Assembly (NCBI RefSeq): GCF_008642335.1
Contig: NZ_CP029191.1
Location: 6,014,001 to 6,078,000 of the forward strand
DNA from: Streptomyces venezuelae
Lineage (GTDB): Bacteria; Actinomycetota; Actinomycetes; Streptomycetales; Streptomycetaceae
Reading direction: 5' to 3'
Length of the DNA: 64,000 nt
Shown: positions 25,139 through 34,404 of the stretch, one piece after another
Numbering within the stretch: position 1 is the stretch's first letter
Layout: the number at the start of each line of letters is the position of its first letter
Notes under the pieces: model-generated
Database searches by the model: none
What the model was told of the DNA's origin: nothing
The model's input: the letters and a program-made list of their open reading frames with translations, nothing else
Made by a program: the position numbers and the translations under genes

Positions 25139-25782
25139 CGTGCGACCTCCAGGCTCCGCTCGAGCAGCCGGAACAGGCCGCTGATGGTGAATGTGATCAC
25201 GAGGTAGCCGAGCGCCACCCAGAGGAAGAGCCAGGCGATGGCGAAGCCCTGGTCGCTGAGGACCTTCTGCCAGCCGAACAGTTCCGTGACGCTGAAGGCG
25301 CCCGCGATGGCGGAGTTCTTGGTCAGGGCGATGAAGATGCTGCTCAGCGGCGGCAGGACGGTGCGCACGGCCTGGGGCAGCACGATCGTTCCGAGCGTCT
25401 GGAAGAACGTCATGCCGAGGGAGCGGGCGGCCTCGGCCTGCCCGAGCGGCACGGTGTTGATACCGGACCGTACGGCCTCGCAGACGAACGACGAGGTGTA
25501 GACGCTGAGCACGATCAGCGCCTTGGTCCACGGGTCGAAGCCGAAGTCGAAGACCTGCGGCACGGCGAACCAGATGGTCAGGAAGAGCAGCGTCAGCGGC
25601 GTGTTCCGGAACAGGGTGACCCAGGCGGCGCCGAAGAACCGCAGCGGCGGTACCGGCGAGACCCGGAAGCCGGCGAGCACGACGCCAAGGATCAGCGCGA
25701 GCACGCTGCTGGCCACGGTCAGCCAGACCGTGCCTATGAATCCCTCGCGGAATTCCGCGAAGTGGTCGAGCAGTACGTTCAC
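25135..25782 (-). CDS. gluC: Glutamate-type ABC transporter permease GluC
   Basis: A 215-residue permease of the same family with five TM helices and EAA loop EAVRSGINTVPLGQAEAARS. Start: GTG at 25782 with GAGGA about 8 nt upstream; the longer ORF upstream has a non-hydrophobic lead running through the intercistronic hairpin. It is separated from gluB by a 120-bp spacer with a strong stem-loop, and overlaps gluD. Confidence 0.92.
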   Translation of the reverse strand: MNVLLDHFAEFREGFIGTVWLTVASSVLALILGVVLAGFRVSPVPPLRFFGAAWVTLFRNTPLTLLFLTIWFAVPQVFDFGFDPWTKALIVLSVYTSSFVCEAVRSGINTVPLGQAEAARSLGMTFFQTLGTIVLPQAVRTVLPPLSSIFIALTKNSAIAGAFSVTELFGWQKVLSDQGFAIAWLFLWVALGYLVITFTISGLFRLLERSLEVAR

Positions 25783-25824
25783 GGGGATGTCCTCGTGGGC
25801 GGCAGTGGTCGGGCAGGGTGAGCC

Positions 25825-25858
25825 GGTCCCCGTACGCACCGTGATGCGTACGGGGACC
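25825..25858 (-). terminator. Intercistronic stem-loop between gluB and gluC
   Basis: GGTCCCCGTACGCA-CCGTGA-TGCGTACGGGGACC is a perfect 14-bp stem with a 6-nt loop. It lies 44 bp after the gluB stop and 42 bp before gluC. Such hairpins in binding-protein ABC operons cause partial termination or stabilise the upstream mRNA, making the binding protein more abundant than the permeases. Confidence 0.75.
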
Positions 25859-25902
25859 CGGTCAACTCACTGCCGGGGAGTGGGACGAGCGGTTAGGCGC
25901 GG

Positions 25903-26823
25903 TCAGTAGCGCTCGAGAGCCGGCGGCTCGGTGTACTTGGACTTCGACAGGCCGAGCGTCGCGTCGTACGCCTTCTTGTAGTCGCCGTTCTTCTGGTGCG
26001 CCTCGATGGCGTCCGCCACGGCGTCGCGCAGGGCCTTGTCGTCCTTGCTCATGCCGACGCCGTACGGCTCCTTGGTGAAGGGCTTCTCGACGACCTTCAG
26101 CGCCTTCGGCTGCTGCGCCGCGTACCCCTTGAGGATGGCGTCGTCGGTGGTGACGGCGTCGACTTCCTTGTTGATGAGCTGCTGCACGCACTCGGAGTAC
26201 TTGGCCAGCTCGACGGTCTTCGCGCCGTACTTCGACTTCTTGATCTCCTGGAGCGGAGTGGAGCCGACGATCGAGCAGACCTTCTTGCCCTTCACGGTGT
26301 CCGGACCGGTGATGTCCTTCTCATCCGCGCGGACGAGAAGGTCGGCGCCCGCCATGAAGTACGGACCGGCGAAGCCGACCTGCTTCTTGCGCTCGTCGTT
26401 GATCGTGTACGTGCCTACGTAGAGGTCGACGTCGCCCTTGGAGATGGTGGTCTCGCGGACGCCGGAGTCGATCGTCTTGAACTCGATCTGGTCGGGCTTG
26501 AAGCCGAGGTCGGCGGCGACCATCTTGGCGATCTCGATGTCGAAGCCGGAACGCTTGCCCGCGCTGTCCTTGAAGCCCAGGTACGGCTGGTCGTCCTTGG
26601 CGCCGATCACGATCTTGCCGGCCTTCTGGGCCTTCTTCAGGACCGAGGAGTCGACCTTGACGTCGGACTTCACGGCGTACGTGGGCAGCTTGGGCGCGTT
26701 CTTGCCGCCGGTCGGGTCCTTCGGCTTGTCGCCGGCCGTACCCTCCTCGCCGCCGCATGCCGTGGCGGTCAGGGCGAGAGCGGCGACGACGGCCGCCGCG
26801 GCAGCGGACTTGCGGAGCTTCAT
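25903..26823 (-). CDS. gluB: Glutamate-type ABC transporter substrate-binding lipoprotein GluB
   Basis: A 306-residue type II periplasmic-binding-like lipoprotein. Signal peptide MKLRKSAAAAAVVAALALT ends at lipobox TATAC, Cys about residue 23. The SBP_bac_3 domain follows (IVIGAKDDQPYLGFKD; DIEIAKMVAADLGFKPDQ; VGTYTINDERKKQVGFAGPY). Start ATG 26823, with AGAGGA 8 nt upstream; MFT at 26832 would abut the site. By synteny with the Streptomyces glu operon the ligand is probably glutamate, or Asp/Gln. Confidence 0.93.
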   Translation of the reverse strand: MKLRKSAAAAAVVAALALTATACGGEEGTAGDKPKDPTGGKNAPKLPTYAVKSDVKVDSSVLKKAQKAGKIVIGAKDDQPYLGFKDSAGKRSGFDIEIAKMVAADLGFKPDQIEFKTIDSGVRETTISKGDVDLYVGTYTINDERKKQVGFAGPYFMAGADLLVRADEKDITGPDTVKGKKVCSIVGSTPLQEIKKSKYGAKTVELAKYSECVQQLINKEVDAVTTDDAILKGYAAQQPKALKVVEKPFTKEPYGVGMSKDDKALRDAVADAIEAHQKNGDYKKAYDATLGLSKSKYTEPPALERY

Positions 26824-26869
26824 GGTGAACATCCTCTGTTTCGACTGGTGTGGAGACGGCGTGGGAGCC

Positions 26870-27649
26870 TCAGTGCTTAAGGATCTTCGACAGGAAGTCC
26901 TTGGCCCGGTCGCTGCGCGGGTTGTTGAAGAACTGGTCCGGCACTGCCTCTTCGACGATCCGGCCGTCCGCCATGAAGACGACGCGGTTGGCCGCGGAGC
27001 GTGCGAAGCCCATCTCGTGGGTGACGACGACCATCGTCATCCCGTCCCTGGCGAGCTGCTGCATGACCTCGAGGACCTCGTTGATCATCTCCGGGTCGAG
27101 CGCCGACGTGGGCTCGTCGAAGAGCATCACCTTGGGGTCCATCGCCAACGCGCGTGCGATGGCGACGCGTTGCTGCTGGCCGCCGGAGAGCTGCGCGGGG
27201 TACTTGTCGGCCTGGGAGGCGACGCCGACGCGGTCGAGCAGACCGCGTGCCTTCGCCTCCGCCTCCGCCTTGCCGATCTTGCGCACCTTGGTCTGGCCCA
27301 GCGTCACGTTCTCGAGCACGGTCTTGTGCGCGAAAAGGTTGAAGGACTGGAAGACCATGCCCACGTCCGCACGGAGCCTCGCGAGCTCCTTGCCCTCCTG
27401 GGGCAGCGGCTTGCCGTCGATCGAGATGCTTCCCGAATCGATCGTCTCAAGGCGGTTGACGGCACGGCACAGGGTCGACTTGCCGGACCCGGAGGGGCCG
27501 ATCACGACGACGACCTCACCGCGGGCGATGGTCAGGTCGATGTCCTGGAGCACGTGCAGAGCGCCGAAGTGCTTGTTGACGTTCTTCAGCACGACCAGGT
27601 CGTCCGCCCCGGGCGGTATCGCGTCCTTGGTCACCGATACTTCGGTCAC
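26870..27649 (-). CDS. gluA: Glutamate-type ABC transporter ATP-binding protein GluA
   Basis: About 259 residues. Walker [11 protein letters not shown]-loop MVFQSFNLF, signature [15 protein letters not shown], Walker [14 protein letters not shown], and H-loop VVTHEM are all intact. It begins an operon gluA-gluB-gluC-gluD. Start ambiguous: GTG 27649 has GGAG 9 nt upstream; ATG 27664 directly abuts GAGGAGG with no spacing and adds five residues. Confidence 0.93.
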   Translation of the reverse strand: MTEVSVTKDAIPPGADDLVVLKNVNKHFGALHVLQDIDLTIARGEVVVVIGPSGSGKSTLCRAVNRLETIDSGSISIDGKPLPQEGKELARLRADVGMVFQSFNLFAHKTVLENVTLGQTKVRKIGKAEAEAKARGLLDRVGVASQADKYPAQLSGGQQQRVAIARALAMDPKVMLFDEPTSALDPEMINEVLEVMQQLARDGMTMVVVTHEMGFARSAANRVVFMADGRIVEEAVPDQFFNNPRSDRAKDFLSKILKH

Positions 27650-27664
27650 GGCTTGTTGCTCCAT

Positions 27665-27964
27665 CCTCCTCGGTTGGGAGGACAGTAATAACCCAGTGCG
27701 ACCAGCGTCATTACATCTGAGGGGAAATTGAGCATAACGATCCGGCCGCAACCGGACACACCGTGTGAAGAGGGTCCACGGAGTGCGTACCGGGTGGGTA
27801 ACGGAACGTGCTCGTGACCTGAACCCTCTTGACGTGGTCCTTATGCATCGGCGTGGATGCCTTGATGGCGCGTGCCCGGACGGCCCGTGCCGCGGTGCCT
27901 CGCACCGCCGCCGACCATGATGACCAGCCGCGACGGAACGACCGATGAACCGGAGGGGGCCCCT
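27665..27964. other. Divergent control region between gluA and the response regulator
   Basis: About 300 bp with locally low GC (27680-27750: GTAATAACCC, CATTACATC, AAATTGAGCATAACG), which must hold the gluA promoter. TTGACG at 27821-27826 is a candidate -35 for the response regulator, but no clear -10 was found. No ORF with coding character is present. Confidence 0.5.
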
Positions 27965-28654
27965 ATGAGACTGCTTCTCGTCGAGGACGACGACCATGTG
28001 GCGGCCGCCCTCTCCGCGGTCCTGGCCCGGCACGGCTTCGACGTCAAGCACGCCCGCAACGGCGAGGAGGCCCTGCAGGCCCTGCTGCCCGCGGAAACGC
28101 CCCCCTTCGGAGTGGTGCTTCTCGACCTGGGCCTGCCCGACCAGGACGGCTACGAGGTGTGCGGCAAGATCCGTAAGCGTGGCTCGACACCCGTGATCAT
28201 GGTGACGGCCCGCTCGGACGTACGCTCCCGGATCCACGGCCTCAACCTCGGAGCCGATGACTACGTAGTGAAGCCGTACGACACCGGGGAACTCATCGCC
28301 CGCATCCACGCCGTCATCCGCCGGCCCACCCCTGGGGGCGCACCGGCATCCGAGGACAGCGATCTGCGACTCGGGCCCGTGCACATCGAGCTGCCCACCC
28401 GGCAGGTCACCGTTGACGGTTCAGTTGTCCAACTGACCCGCAAGGAATTCGACTTGCTGGCACTCCTCGCGCAGCGCCCCGGAGTGGTCTTCCGCCGGGA
28501 GCAGATCATCAGCGAGGTGTGGCGCACCAGTTGGGAGGGGACCGGGCGCACGCTGGAGGTGCACGTGGCCTCCCTGCGCTCCAAACTGCACATGCCCGCC
28601 CTGATCGAGACCGTGCGCGGCGTCGGCTACCGCCTCGTCGCCCCGGCCGCGTGA
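27965..28654 (+). CDS. OmpR-family response regulator
   Basis: A 229-residue two-domain regulator. Receiver: acidic pocket ED-D at 8-10, phosphoacceptor Asp54 ([11 protein letters not shown]), Thr in MVTARSD, Lys in VVKPYD. The C-terminal winged-helix DNA-binding domain (about 130-225) ends in VRGVGYRL. Start ATG 27965 with GGAGGGGG upstream. The sensor kinase gene follows after 16 bp. It diverges from gluA, which makes the glu operon a possible but unproven target. Confidence 0.93.
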   Translation: MRLLLVEDDDHVAAALSAVLARHGFDVKHARNGEEALQALLPAETPPFGVVLLDLGLPDQDGYEVCGKIRKRGSTPVIMVTARSDVRSRIHGLNLGADDYVVKPYDTGELIARIHAVIRRPTPGGAPASEDSDLRLGPVHIELPTRQVTVDGSVVQLTRKEFDLLALLAQRPGVVFRREQIISEVWRTSWEGTGRTLEVHVASLRSKLHMPALIETVRGVGYRLVAPAA

Positions 28655-28670
28655 CCGGGAGCAAGGACAG

Positions 28671-30086
28671 GTGCGTTCCCGCCTCCTCCCGCTGCTGATC
28701 GTCCTCATGGCGGGTGTACTGCTCGCGCTCGGCTTCCCGCTCGCCGTCAGCGTCGCCGCGGCCCAGCAGCAGAAGGTGGTCGTCGACCGGATCGACGACA
28801 CCGCACGCTTCGCCTCGCTCGCGCAATTCGTCACCAAACGCCCCAGAGGTCCATCGGGACTGGGCGGCACGGACGAACGCCGCGAGACGCTGCAGAACGA
28901 ACTGGACGACTACTTCGACGTCTACGGCATCCGCGCGGGCGTCTTCTACCGCGACGACGGCGCCATGGCCCAGTCCCCGAACGGCTGGTTCCTGCCCCGC
29001 CACGGAGCCCTGCGCAGCGCCTTCGAGGAGGCGCTGCGCTCGCGCGGCAGCCATGACCCGGAGCAGGTCTGGCCGTGGCAGCGGGGGCGGCTGGCCGTCG
29101 CGTCGCCGGTGATCAAGGACGGTGACGTCATCGCGGTCGTCGTCACGGACTCGCCGACCGGACGCATGCGCTCCGAGACACTGCACGGCTGGCTGCTCAT
29201 CGCCGCGGGCGAGTCGGCTGCCATGCTGCTGGCCGTCGGCGCGGCCCTACGGCTCACCGGCTGGGTGCTGCGGCCGGTGCGGATCCTGGACGCGACCACG
29301 CACGACATAGCGACAGGGCGTCTCAAGTCCCGGGTCGCCGCGGCGGGCGGCCCACCGGAACTGCAGCGCCTCGCCCGTTCGTTCAACGAGATGGCCGACA
29401 ACGTCCAGGACGTCCTGGAACAGCAGCGCGCCTTCGTCGCCGATGCCTCCCACCAACTGCGCAACCCCCTGTCAGCACTGCTGCTCCGCATCGAACTGCT
29501 CGCCCTCGAACTGCCCGAGGGCAACGAGGAGGTCGCCTCGGTCCGTACCGAGGGCAAACGCCTGGCCCAGGTCCTCGACGATCTGCTCGACCTCGCGCTC
29601 GCCGAGCACGCCGAGGCCGACCTGAGCGTCGTCGACATCGGGGAGCTCACCGCCGAACGCGTCGCCGCCTGGCGGCCGCTCGCCGACGAGCGCGGCGTGC
29701 GGCTGACGGGCGACTGCCCGGCCACCACCGGCTGGGCCGATCCGATCGCCCTCTCCAGCGCGCTGGACGCGGTGATCGACAACGCCCTGAAGTTCACGCC
29801 CGAGGGCGGGGACGTGCGGGTGGCGGTCGCGTCGAGCAACGGGACGACGACCGTCGTGGTCACGGACGGCGGGCCCGGCCTGACCGAGGACGAGCTCGCG
29901 CGTATCGGCGACCGCTTCTGGCGCAGCAACCGCCACCAGAACGTGCGGGGTTCGGGTCTTGGCCTGTCCATCTCCCGGACGCTGCTCGCGGCCGGCGGCG
30001 GCTCCATCGCGTACGCGCGCCACGAACCGCACGGCCTGCGGGTGACGGTCCGCGTCCCGCGCAGCGAGCCCCTGGGAACGGCCTGA
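28671..30086 (+). CDS. Two-component sensor histidine kinase
   Basis: A 471-residue membrane kinase: TM1 (about 5-28), extracytoplasmic sensor (29-175), TM2 (about 178-200), HAMP (200-250), HisKA with His261 (DASHQLRNPLSAL), and HATPase_c with N-box DNALKF, DGGPGL and GSGLGLS. The start GTG has AAGGA only 3 nt upstream. It pairs with the preceding response regulator. The next gene, convergent, is a TAXI-type binding protein, which may share its signal. Confidence 0.92.
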   Translation: MRSRLLPLLIVLMAGVLLALGFPLAVSVAAAQQQKVVVDRIDDTARFASLAQFVTKRPRGPSGLGGTDERRETLQNELDDYFDVYGIRAGVFYRDDGAMAQSPNGWFLPRHGALRSAFEEALRSRGSHDPEQVWPWQRGRLAVASPVIKDGDVIAVVVTDSPTGRMRSETLHGWLLIAAGESAAMLLAVGAALRLTGWVLRPVRILDATTHDIATGRLKSRVAAAGGPPELQRLARSFNEMADNVQDVLEQQRAFVADASHQLRNPLSALLLRIELLALELPEGNEEVASVRTEGKRLAQVLDDLLDLALAEHAEADLSVVDIGELTAERVAAWRPLADERGVRLTGDCPATTGWADPIALSSALDAVIDNALKFTPEGGDVRVAVASSNGTTTVVVTDGGPGLTEDELARIGDRFWRSNRHQNVRGSGLGLSISRTLLAAGGGSIAYARHEPHGLRVTVRVPRSEPLGTA

Positions 30087-30115
30087 GGGGCCCGCTCAGC
30101 GCCGCGGGCGCCGGG

Positions 30116-31111
30116 TCAGGGCTTCACCGAGCGGTAGTAGCGGCGCGCCCCTGTGTGCAGCGGGAGCGGGTCCGTGAACAGCGCCGTGCGCAGATCCACC
30201 ACCTGTGCCGCGTGCACCTGATCGCCGATGTGGTCGCGGCTGTCGATGACCGTGCGGGTCAGCTGCTCGGTGAGCGCGGGATCGGTGCGGTCCGTGGTCA
30301 CCAGGAGGTTCGCCACGGCCAGCGTCGGCACGGCGGAACCGTGCTGGGCCTCGGGGTACGCGTCCGCCGGCATCGTCGCGGCCCGGTAGTAACGCGAGCC
30401 GCCGCCCTGCTTGTGCAGCGCCTCCACGAGGTAACCCAGCTTCACGAGCTTGATGTCCATCTTCTTGGAGAGGGCACGCACGGAGTTGGTCGGGAGCCCG
30501 CCGGACCAGAAGAACGCGTCGATGGAGCCGCTCTTCAGGAGGCCGGGCATGGTGTCTATCCCGGCGGCCACCGGCTCGATGTCGGATTCCGGTTCGAGCC
30601 CCGCGGCGCTCAGCACCCGGTCGGCTATGAGCCGCACCCCGGAGTGGTCCTGGCCCACCGCCACGCGCTTGTCGCGCAGATCGGCGACGTTCTTGATCTT
30701 CGAGGACCGGGGCACGACGAGCTGTACGTAGTCGTCGTAGAGGCGCGTACAGCCCCGCAGCCGGTACCAGCCCGGTTCGGCGTCCAGCCGGTACGTCTCC
30801 ACCGCGTCGGCGGCCGCGATGGTGAAGTCGGACTTCCCGGTGGCCACGCGCGCGACGTTCTGCTGCGACCCCTCGCTGTTGAGGAGCTCGACGTCGACGT
30901 CCGGCATGTCCTTGGAGATCGCCGTCTCCAGGAGCTTGCCGTACCGCTCGTACACGCCTTCCCGCACGCCCGTGCTGAACGTGATCCGCCCGCTGGGGGA
31001 GTCCGCGTCCATGGGCAGCAGCCACCACATCAGCAGACCGAACACCACGAGGGCCGCGGCGGAACCCTGCAAGGCGCGGCGCCTGCTGATCCCGGGGAGT
31101 GCCTTGAGCAT
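30116..31111 (-). CDS. TAXI-family TRAP-type solute-binding protein
   Basis: A 331-residue extracytoplasmic protein with an N-terminal membrane anchor (RRRALQGSAAALVVFGLLMW), then a TAXI domain: ITFSTGVREGVYERYGKLL, VELLNSEGSQQNVARVATGK, KIKNVADLRDKRVAVGQDHSG. TAXI proteins normally feed TRAP permeases (DctQM), but no permease gene is nearby. No lipobox Cys. Start ATG 31111 with AGGAT 7 nt upstream. The convergent kinase suggests a sensory accessory role (inference). Confidence 0.85.
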   Translation of the reverse strand: MLKALPGISRRRALQGSAAALVVFGLLMWWLLPMDADSPSGRITFSTGVREGVYERYGKLLETAISKDMPDVDVELLNSEGSQQNVARVATGKSDFTIAAADAVETYRLDAEPGWYRLRGCTRLYDDYVQLVVPRSSKIKNVADLRDKRVAVGQDHSGVRLIADRVLSAAGLEPESDIEPVAAGIDTMPGLLKSGSIDAFFWSGGLPTNSVRALSKKMDIKLVKLGYLVEALHKQGGGSRYYRAATMPADAYPEAQHGSAVPTLAVANLLVTTDRTDPALTEQLTRTVIDSRDHIGDQVHAAQVVDLRTALFTDPLPLHTGARRYYRSVKP

Positions 31112-31250
31112 GCGCGCGATCCTGCCAGCCCACTCACCGTGATGACCAGGGGAGAGGTCACACCGGGCCGCCGCGGAGCCCGCCCGCCGGGTGCCGCCGT
31201 CGCAATCCGCGGGCACGCGCGCGTGGCGACCCCGTACCCTGGGGGGCGAG

Positions 31251-32741
31251 ATGAGCGCGAAGACTTACGAGGTGCGCACCTACGGGTGCCAGATGAACGT
31301 CCATGACTCCGAGCGGCTTTCCGGCCTCCTTGAGGACGCCGGCTACGAACGTGCGCCCGAAGGAGCCGACGGCGACGCCGACGTCGTCGTCTTCAACACG
31401 TGCGCCGTGCGCGAGAACGCCGACAACCGTCTGTACGGCAATCTCGGCCGCCTGGCGCCGATGAAGACCAAGCGTCCCGGGATGCAGATCGCGGTCGGCG
31501 GCTGTCTGGCCCAGAAGGACCGCGACACCATCGTGAAGCGGGCGCCCTGGGTGGACGTCGTCTTCGGCACGCACAACATCGGCAAGCTGCCGGTCCTCCT
31601 GGAGCGTGCCCGCGTCCAGGAAGAGGCGCAGGTCGAGATCGCCGAGTCGCTCGAAGCCTTCCCGTCGACGCTGCCGACCCGCCGCGAGAGCGCGTACGCG
31701 GCCTGGGTCTCCATCTCCGTCGGCTGCAACAACACCTGCACGTTCTGCATCGTGCCCGCGCTGCGCGGCAAGGAGAAGGACCGCAGGACCGGCGACATCC
31801 TCGCGGAGATCGAGGCGCTCGTCGGCGAGGGCGTCTCGGAGATCACCCTCCTCGGGCAGAACGTGAACGCGTACGGCTCGGACATCGGTGACCGCGAGGC
31901 CTTCAGCAAGCTCCTGCGGGCCTGCGGGAAGATCGAGGGCCTGGAACGCGTGCGCTTCACGTCCCCGCACCCGCGCGACTTCACCGACGACGTGATCGCC
32001 GCCATGGCCGAGACGCCGAACGTGATGCCGCAGCTCCACATGCCGCTGCAGTCCGGCTCGGACCCGATCCTCAAGGCGATGCGCCGCTCCTACCGGCAGG
32101 ATCGTTTCCTGGGCATCATCGAGAAGGTCCGCGCGGCCATGCCGGACGCGGCCATCTCGACCGACATCATCGTGGGCTTCCCCGGCGAGACCGAGGAGGA
32201 CTTCGAGCAGACGATGCACGTGGTCCGCGAGGCCCGCTTCGCGAACGCCTTCACCTTCCAGTACTCCAAGCGCCCCGGGACCCCGGCGGCCACCATGGAG
32301 GGCCAGATCCCCAAGGAGGTCGTCCAGTCGCGCTACGAGCGTCTGGTGGCCGTCCAGGAGGAGATCTCCTGGGAGGAGAACAAGAAGCAGGTCGGCCGCA
32401 CCCTGGACCTCATGGTCGCCGAGGGCGAGGGCCGCAAGGACGGCGCCACCCACCGCCTCTCCGGCCGTGCGCCCGACAACCGCCTGGTCCACTTCACCAA
32501 GCCGGACACCGAGGTGCGCCCCGGCGACGTCGTGACCGTCGAGATCACCTACGCCGCGCCGCACCACCTGCTCGCCGAGGGCGCCGTCCTGAACGTGCGT
32601 CCCACGCGCGCGGGCGACGCCTGGGAGAAGCGGAACACCGAGGCGGCCGCCAAGCCCGCGGGCGTGATGCTGGGCCTGCCGAAGATCGGCGCTCCGGCAC
32701 CGCTGCCGGTGGCGACGGGCAGCGGCTGCGGCTGCGACTGA
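31251..32741 (+). CDS. miaB: tRNA-2-methylthio-N6-dimethylallyladenosine synthase MiaB
   Basis: A 496-residue radical-SAM methylthiotransferase that completes ms2i6A37 in tRNAs reading UNN codons, acting after MiaA. It begins [20 protein letters not shown] (auxiliary cluster Cys in YGCQMN), then [10 protein letters not shown] and [10 protein letters not shown]. The SAM triad is [22 protein letters not shown]-terminal TRAM domain is followed by a Cys-containing end (GSGCGCD). Start ATG 31251 with GGGGGGCGAG just before. miaA lies 1.7 kb downstream. Confidence 0.96.
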   Translation: MSAKTYEVRTYGCQMNVHDSERLSGLLEDAGYERAPEGADGDADVVVFNTCAVRENADNRLYGNLGRLAPMKTKRPGMQIAVGGCLAQKDRDTIVKRAPWVDVVFGTHNIGKLPVLLERARVQEEAQVEIAESLEAFPSTLPTRRESAYAAWVSISVGCNNTCTFCIVPALRGKEKDRRTGDILAEIEALVGEGVSEITLLGQNVNAYGSDIGDREAFSKLLRACGKIEGLERVRFTSPHPRDFTDDVIAAMAETPNVMPQLHMPLQSGSDPILKAMRRSYRQDRFLGIIEKVRAAMPDAAISTDIIVGFPGETEEDFEQTMHVVREARFANAFTFQYSKRPGTPAATMEGQIPKEVVQSRYERLVAVQEEISWEENKKQVGRTLDLMVAEGEGRKDGATHRLSGRAPDNRLVHFTKPDTEVRPGDVVTVEITYAAPHHLLAEGAVLNVRPTRAGDAWEKRNTEAAAKPAGVMLGLPKIGAPAPLPVATGSGCGCD

Positions 32742-32780
32742 CGGAGTCAGGCCCCACCCGGGGGCGTTACGCTGCGGATC

Positions 32781-33527
32781 ATGCTTGTCGCCGCCGCCGT
32801 CTGCCCCTGCCCGCCGCTGCTCGTTCCCGAGGTCGCCGCGGGTGCCGCTCCTGAACTCGACGCCGCGCGTGCGGCGTGTTCGGACGCCATCGGGGTGCTC
32901 GCCGCCGCACGGCCCGATCTCCTCGTCGTGATCGGGCCCGCCGAGCAGAGCGGGCGCGGACCGCATCCGCAGGGTGCGCGCGCCTCGTTCCGCGGCTTCG
33001 GGGTGGACGTGGACGTCCGTCTCGGACCGGTACCACCCGAAGCGGAAGCGGAAGCGGAATCGGCGCCCGGAGCCGAGGGGCGGAGTGGGCTTCCGTCGTC
33101 GCTCGCTGTCGCGGGCTGGCTGCTGGAGCGCGCACAGTGGTCGGCGGCGCCGGTCGAGGGTCTCGGTGTGGGGGAACCCCTTGAGGCGGAGCGGTGCATC
33201 CACGTCGGAGCGGGCATCGGGGCCCGGGCCGACCGGGTGGCACTGCTGGTGATGGGCGACGCCAGCGCGTGCCGCACGCTGAAGGCGCCTGGATACCTCG
33301 ACGAGCGGGCGGCCGGCTTCGACGCCGAGGTCGGGCGTGCCCTTGGGGAGGCCGACATCGAGGCGCTGAAGGCGCTGGACGCGGGCCTCGCGTACGAACT
33401 CAAGGCGGCGGGCCGCGCACCCTGGCAGGTGCTCGCCGGAGCGGCGGAGGGCGCCGCGCTGCGCGGCGAGCTGCTCTATGAAGACGCGCCCTACGGCGTG
33501 GGGTACGTGGTGGCTGCCTGGTCGTAG
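32781..33527 (+). CDS. Class III extradiol dioxygenase-fold protein (LigB-like), role unknown
   Basis: A 248-residue protein belonging to the actinobacterial LigB-like group found between miaB and miaA. The N-terminus AAAVCPCPPLLVPEV aligns with the start of LigB enzymes, where an iron-ligand His is expected, but here Cys occurs instead. Few His residues remain (PHPQG, CIHVG). It may not be an iron dioxygenase. The conserved position suggests a link to tRNA modification, but nothing in the sequence proves it. Confidence 0.75.
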   Translation: MLVAAAVCPCPPLLVPEVAAGAAPELDAARAACSDAIGVLAAARPDLLVVIGPAEQSGRGPHPQGARASFRGFGVDVDVRLGPVPPEAEAEAESAPGAEGRSGLPSSLAVAGWLLERAQWSAAPVEGLGVGEPLEAERCIHVGAGIGARADRVALLVMGDASACRTLKAPGYLDERAAGFDAEVGRALGEADIEALKALDAGLAYELKAAGRAPWQVLAGAAEGAALRGELLYEDAPYGVGYVVAAWS

Positions 33528-33570
33528 CCCGGCTGCCGCGGCGGTGCGGCACGCACGGACACACGGTGGC

Positions 33571-33597
33571 GGCCGCGAAGCGAGGTGCTTCGCGGCC
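33571..33597. terminator. Bidirectional terminator between convergent genes
   Basis: GGCCGCGAAGC-GAGGT-GCTTCGCGGCC, a perfect 11-bp stem with 5-nt loop, between the LigB-like gene (plus) and the antitoxin-family gene (minus). Confidence 0.75.
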
Positions 33598-33612
33598 GTC
33601 CTCCGCTGCGGT

Positions 33613-33897
33613 TCAGGAAGCAGGCGGGGGCGACGGAGGCGTCTGGGGAGTCGTAGGGCCGGCGCTGCTGCCCGCGTCCTTGTCCCCGTCCGCCCCGGCG
33701 ATGCGGTCGAGGGCGTCCTTCGCCTTCCCCGTGCCCGCCTGGATCTTGTCGCTGTACTTGCCCTTGGTCTTCTCGTCGACCACCTTCGCAGCCTTGTCGA
33801 GGCCCTGGTCGATCTTGCCCCCGTGCTGTTGCGCCAGGTCCGAGACCTTGCCCTTCGCAGGGGCGAGCTTGGCTTTCAGTTGGTCCAGGAAGCCCAT
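33613..33897 (-). CDS. Antitoxin-family protein (MT0933/Rv0909-like), orphan
   Basis: A 94-residue protein: MGFLDQLKAKLAPAKGKVSD, then DEKTKGKYSDKIQ, the hallmark of the MT0933_antitox family, and a Pro/Ser-rich tail. Family members act as antitoxins in mycobacteria, but no toxin ORF is visible next to it. The upstream neighbour (25 bp away) is an acidic protein. In Streptomyces these proteins may have a non-TA function. Start ATG 33897 with GAGGGAAGGTGG upstream. Confidence 0.75.
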   Translation of the reverse strand: MGFLDQLKAKLAPAKGKVSDLAQQHGGKIDQGLDKAAKVVDEKTKGKYSDKIQAGTGKAKDALDRIAGADGDKDAGSSAGPTTPQTPPSPPPAS

Positions 33898-33922
33898 GGG
33901 TCCACCTTCCCTCGCTGGGGAG

Positions 33923-34222
33923 CTACTTGCGGGCGCCCTCGCCGGCTCCGTTGTCGGCGGCCTCCTCGGCGGACTGCTGCTTCGGAATGTCCACACCCTC
34001 CGCGTCAGCCGCTTCGGCGGCCTCCGCGGACTTGTCCTCGGCAGCGCTCTCGGTGTCGGTATCGGCACTGGCCTCGGCGGCGGGCTTCGCGTCGCTGTCG
34101 GCCTCCGAGGCGGCCTCTTCGGCTGTCTCGGGCTCGGCCGTCAGCGTGGCCGCTGTCGCCTCGGCCGTCGACGCCTCTTCGCTGTCCTTGGACTTCCGGC
34201 GGAAACGTGCAAAAACGCCCAT
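33923..34222 (-). CDS. Small acidic Ala/Glu-rich hypothetical protein
   Basis: 99 residues. A short basic head (MGVFARFRRKSKD) is followed by about 80 residues of Ala, Glu, Asp, Ser and Thr: strongly acidic and probably disordered. No catalytic motif. Start ATG 34222 with GGAG 5-6 nt upstream. It probably forms a two-gene operon with the antitoxin-family gene 25 bp downstream. Confidence 0.65.
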   Translation of the reverse strand: MGVFARFRRKSKDSEEASTAEATAATLTAEPETAEEAASEADSDAKPAAEASADTDTESAAEDKSAEAAEAADAEGVDIPKQQSAEEAADNGAGEGARK

Positions 34223-34404
34223 ATCTACTCCATACGTTACTCGTGTGGGCGAAATCCCGCCCCACCCGGTGCGTCCCATTGCGTCGCCCGGGTCATCGGT
34301 CCTCGAAACCGGCGGCCGGAACCTCGCAACAGGCAACGACCCCAGAGCCGTGCCGTCACGTAGCTCGTTCGGGGACGAGGCCCGATGTTTGCGAGACTGG
34401 GGCG

